From contig JAUXBW010000105.1 of the NCBI GenBank assembly GCA_030619185.1, positions 1 to 8,006 of the forward strand: a stretch of DNA of 8,006 bases. The letters run 5' to 3'. The DNA comes from Methyloprofundus sp. (GTDB lineage Bacteria; Pseudomonadota; Gammaproteobacteria; Methylococcales; Methylomonadaceae). The position numbers were made by a program, and so were the translations under genes. The stretch's first letter is position 1. Each line of letters begins with the position of its first letter. The notes under the pieces were generated by a model. The model ran no database searches, had not been told where the DNA came from, and saw nothing but the letters and a program-made list of their open reading frames with translations. Shown piece by piece: positions 5,984-8,006 of this stretch.

Positions 5984-7232
5984 CCTCCTTGTACTGCATG
6001 CTAACTCGTCTTATTTCAGACACTATCGCGTCTGCAATAATTTTATGTGCCAATTCATTTGGGTGGCCATCTACAACTATGGATGGGGATCCACGCCAGT
6101 GGGCATATGCCTGCTTATAATTTTCGTTATTAACAGTCATATTGTCGCTAGATAAATGCCTAAGAAGTGCTTGCTGCGCATTCACCCATACCACATCAGA
6201 GGGAAATAATTGCTTACTTACCTCTACTAAATCAGCGTTACCTCCTAATACGACAATCACCAGTTTTGCCCCATACTCCTTAGCTATGTTGTCAATCTGC
6301 CCATAAACATATTCTATTAATTTGTCTTGTGCCCTGGTTGGTGCAGGTACGACTCCTATGCTTCTATTTATTATGTACATCAACATATTGGTGTCATCAT
6401 GAAAGAATAGAGGCAGCCCTACATCCCAAAAGAATGACAATACATCCAGCATATCACTGGGAGTATCTCGGTATCGCTCAACGGGCACCCCCGCCACCTT
6501 TGTTAAGAATACAGGAGAGTTTAAGGCGAAACTATTATCTTTATCGTAAAAAAATGGCGTGGGTATTTTTCCATAATATGATGGCGCAAACGGGGTCTGT
6601 GCGCGCCCCACCAACCAGGGTGAATATTGCACAAGAAGGAAGTCAGGCCTGTGAACTGGTATCAATTTTTTCGCGAGAAGTAACATCTGGGAAAGCCCAT
6701 AACTGCATACTCCCGCATTTTTACTAGTGCCTTTAAGAGATCGACCTACCAAGTAGGGATAGGTATCTTTTGCGTAGGTTGCATCCCCATAAGTAAAGGA
6801 ACACCCCAATGCCAGAATAAGTGGTCTCGGGCGCTTTAATGCCCTCCCATCCTCCATAGTAACCCTGAACCCATCTTCGTCATACCGCATGGGAATGTCC
6901 GGCCCTACTGGGAATAAATGGGCTCCATATGAATTTGGCACAGGAGAAAAGCCTAGTTCGGCATCGGGCGCATGAACATTTCCTTTCCAACCCCGTTGCT
7001 TAGTTTTAATGTTCTTATATAAATCCACCGTCCGGTAGGCCGAATAGCCTATATAAACTACACCAGAGAAAGCAAAGGATAAACAAAACATAACGATGTA
7101 GAAAAAAAATATCTTTTTCTTATTAATGGGTCGTTTGTTTTCCATATATCGTTGTACCGCCAGGTTTCGATCGTCCGCAAACGACCGATGTAAGTAACCC
7201 CAAAAGCCAGGGTGATCATACAGCTTCGTCAA
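5970..7232 (-). CDS. Membrane-anchored SGNH/GDSL-type hydrolase (esterase or acyl-modifying enzyme)
   Basis: A 420-residue protein with one N-terminal membrane helix (about 41-64) preceded by KRPINKKK, so the catalytic part should face the periplasm. An extension with DAELGFSPVPN (90-100) and DEDGFRV (118-124) leads into the SGNH fold. Block I is ILALGCSFTYG (139-149, nucleophile Ser145), block II NAGVCSYG (172-179), block III VLGGN (328-332, Asn332) and block V VDGHPNELAH (387-396, Asp388 and His390). The catalytic set therefore looks complete. This class of anchored SGNH proteins is often linked to polysaccharide or envelope acylation, but the substrate cannot be read here. The longest frame starts with TTG at 7232, directly after a stop; Met30 (7145) is an alternative. 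It converges on zapD with 50 bases between and lies inside the broken yacG locus, so it is probably acquired. Confidence 0.85.
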   Translation of the reverse strand: MTKLYDHPGFWGYLHRSFADDRNLAVQRYMENKRPINKKKIFFFYIVMFCLSFAFSGVVYIGYSAYRTVDLYKNIKTKQRGWKGNVHAPDAELGFSPVPNSYGAHLFPVGPDIPMRYDEDGFRVTMEDGRALKRPRPLILALGCSFTYGDATYAKDTYPYLVGRSLKGTSKNAGVCSYGLSQMLLLAKKLIPVHRPDFLLVQYSPWLVGRAQTPFAPSYYGKIPTPFFYDKDNSFALNSPVFLTKVAGVPVERYRDTPSDMLDVLSFFWDVGLPLFFHDDTNMLMYIINRSIGVVPAPTRAQDKLIEYVYGQIDNIAKEYGAKLVIVVLGGNADLVEVSKQLFPSDVVWVNAQQALLRHLSSDNMTVNNENYKQAYAHWRGSPSIVVDGHPNELAHKIIADAIVSEIRRVSMQYKEAKVL

Positions 7233-7261
7233 TCATCCTAGAAAAATCAGTTGAACATAGA

Positions 7262-7289
7262 ATTATAGTGCAAGGTCTGATTATGCTAG
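7262..7289 (-). promoter_or_regulatory. Candidate promoter for the SGNH hydrolase gene
   Basis: On the minus strand a perfect -10 hexamer TATAAT occupies 7267-7262. The best -35 candidate, CTAGCA (7289-7284, 3 of 6 matches, 16-base spacer), is weak. Transcription would begin near 7255, about 23 bases before the TTG at 7232, which suits the longer protein start. AGGA (7239-7236) is only 3 bases from that TTG, short for a Shine-Dalgarno. Confidence 0.35.
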
Positions 7290-7305
7290 GATCATGGTAT
7301 TGTAG

Positions 7306-7596
7306 CTACTCCATGGACATAAATCGAGAACTTATGCGGTGAGGTGGCTGGGCAGTTTGCTTCTTCCTGGTTTTTTTCATGCAGAACACGACGAGAAATT
7401 CGTGAAACTATACATCCGAAAATTAGAGCCTAATGAGGCCTTAGCATGGGAAATAATAAACATGAATAGCAGAGAGTATTGAGGTAGCGATGAATTTCAT
7501 AGAAAAATAAGTGTATTGATTTCAAGGTCAACTAAGGCATATACTCTGGTAGTGGGAGAGTCAGTCATACTAAAAATTAAGCTGTCTGACCCTTGA
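7306..7596 (+). pseudogene. Decayed frame, possibly the C-terminal end of a REP-associated tyrosine transposase
   Basis: The plus-strand frame is open for 97 codons apart from one TGA (7480-7482), and another stop (TAG, 7303-7305) closes it upstream. Around the internal stop it reads NSREY-stop-GSDEFHRKI. Replacing TGA with TTA (Leu) gives YLGSDEF. From memory of the RAYT / IS200-like Y1 transposases, their C-terminal parts carry a pattern of Phe, a Trp some residues on, then LG-[ST]-x-x-F; here FVKLYIRKLEP, AWEI and YLGSDEF follow that order. No HUH domain, catalytic Tyr or credible start codon is present, so at most a C-terminal fragment survives. Chance openness is not excluded. A shorter GTG frame from 7339 to 7482 (47 residues) is the only intact alternative and is not convincing. 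Confidence 0.3.
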
Positions 7597-7614
7597 TACG
7601 TGACCCTTGATACG
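7587..7614. repeat. Perfect 14-base tandem duplication
   Basis: TGACCCTTGATACG occurs twice in direct abutment (7587-7600 and 7601-7614). The first copy covers the end of the decayed frame, including its final TGA (7594-7596). The flanking CTGTCTGACCC resembles sequences I associate with the outer ends of IS200-like/RAYT loci, but that is recall, not a demonstrated match. Slippage duplication explains the repeat equally well. Confidence 0.6.
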
Positions 7615-7709
7615 AGTTAAGCGGCTCGACCGCATGAACGACAAGTTATAAAAACTTCAACGTTGTCACAGGTTTAATTTTTCCTGATGCTTTCTTCTTA
7701 CTTCTCTCT

Positions 7710-8006
7710 TTAAATAATAAGAGATTCATAAGGAATATTTAAACCATGATGTAAACGCTTTATCATAATAAGACTCAAGTCTCTTTTTCGGTTAAGTATT
7801 TCCGATACACGCCCCATACTACCAATAAATGGCTGTAAATCTTTTCGAGTTAAATTGTTTTGTTCCATTAAAAACTTTATGGCTTCAATGGGCTCTGAAG
7901 CAGGAATGGGGTAATGCTCTTCCTCATATTTTTCAATGAGTAACGATAAAACTTCCAACTCATCACGTTCTATAGTATTGCTTTTAGCATCCCAAAGTTG
8001 ATTGAC
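7710..8006 (-). CDS. higA: HigA-type antitoxin, 3' part (gene continues past the right edge)
   Basis: The frame is open from the window edge to the TAA at 7712-7710, giving 98 residues that begin VNQLWDAKSNTIERDE. A TTG at 7958 is an internal Leu codon, not the start, because family members continue upstream with a roughly 15-30-residue lead such as the ExxRLWDAKPGTxEGDxLE region. The visible part has LEVLSLLIEKYEEEHYPI (17-34), then the Xre-like helix-turn-helix: PIEAIKFLMEQNNLTRKDL, FIGSMGRVSEILNRKR and the closing LSLIMIKRLHHGLNIP. Antitoxins of this class (COG5499) neutralise HigB-type mRNA-cleaving toxins and repress their own operon. In that arrangement higB lies upstream, here beyond the right edge. 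No clear terminator follows the stop. Confidence 0.85.
   Translation of the reverse strand, partial: VNQLWDAKSNTIERDELEVLSLLIEKYEEEHYPIPASEPIEAIKFLMEQNNLTRKDLQPFIGSMGRVSEILNRKRDLSLIMIKRLHHGLNIPYESLII

Noticed and set aside
6329..6727. Plus-strand frame of 132 residues inside the hydrolase gene
   Set aside because: It is antisense to a complete SGNH gene with intact catalytic motifs, and its composition (Pro/His-rich, no domain) looks like a shadow.
7621..7633. GCGG-CTCGA-CCGC hairpin downstream of the antitoxin gene
   Set aside because: Only four stem pairs and no T tract on either strand; too weak to call a terminator or attachment site.

Overview
The window looks like chromosomal DNA of a fairly AT-rich gammaproteobacterium. 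The evidence is the gene order pilB-pilC-pilD-coaE-zapD on the plus strand, which is the classic gammaproteobacterial type IV pilus / coenzyme A / division block. ZapD occurs mainly in Beta- and Gammaproteobacteria. The genus cannot be read from the sequence.

Layout. Bases 1-445 hold no convincing gene. They contain two related small hairpins (about 12-34 and 246-268) whose stems differ by a compensated base pair, an intrinsic terminator (41-60) for a gene to the left, and a candidate sigma70-type promoter (380-408) just before pilB. Bases 446-3378 encode the pilus assembly ATPase PilB and the platform protein PilC, 2 bases apart. A 259-base gap (3379-3637) carries several inverted repeats, including a 17-base imperfect inverted repeat spanning 69 bases. 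Bases 3638-5919 encode PilD, CoaE and ZapD as a tight run: a 9-base gap, then a 4-base GTGA overlap.

At 5936 a short reading frame starts like YacG, the small zinc protein that usually follows zapD. It loses its resemblance directly after its first Cys-Pro, where the stop codon of an oppositely oriented gene begins. I read this as the junction between the conserved core block and accessory DNA. To the right lie a membrane-anchored SGNH/GDSL-type hydrolase on the minus strand (5970-7232), a gene-poor stretch with a probable decayed reading frame (7306-7596, possibly the C-terminal end of a REP-associated tyrosine transposase) and a 14-base tandem duplication. The window ends in the 3' part of a HigA-type antitoxin gene on the minus strand (7710-8006), cut by the right edge.

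How it fits together. PilB powers pilin polymerisation through PilC, and PilD processes the prepilins. CoaE makes CoA, and ZapD bundles FtsZ; both are housekeeping passengers of the same run. The right-hand 2 kb (hydrolase, transposase remnant, antitoxin) reads as accessory DNA placed inside yacG. I see no clear new multi-gene system. The most rewarding points are the yacG junction, the covarying hairpin pair and the decayed transposase-like frame.
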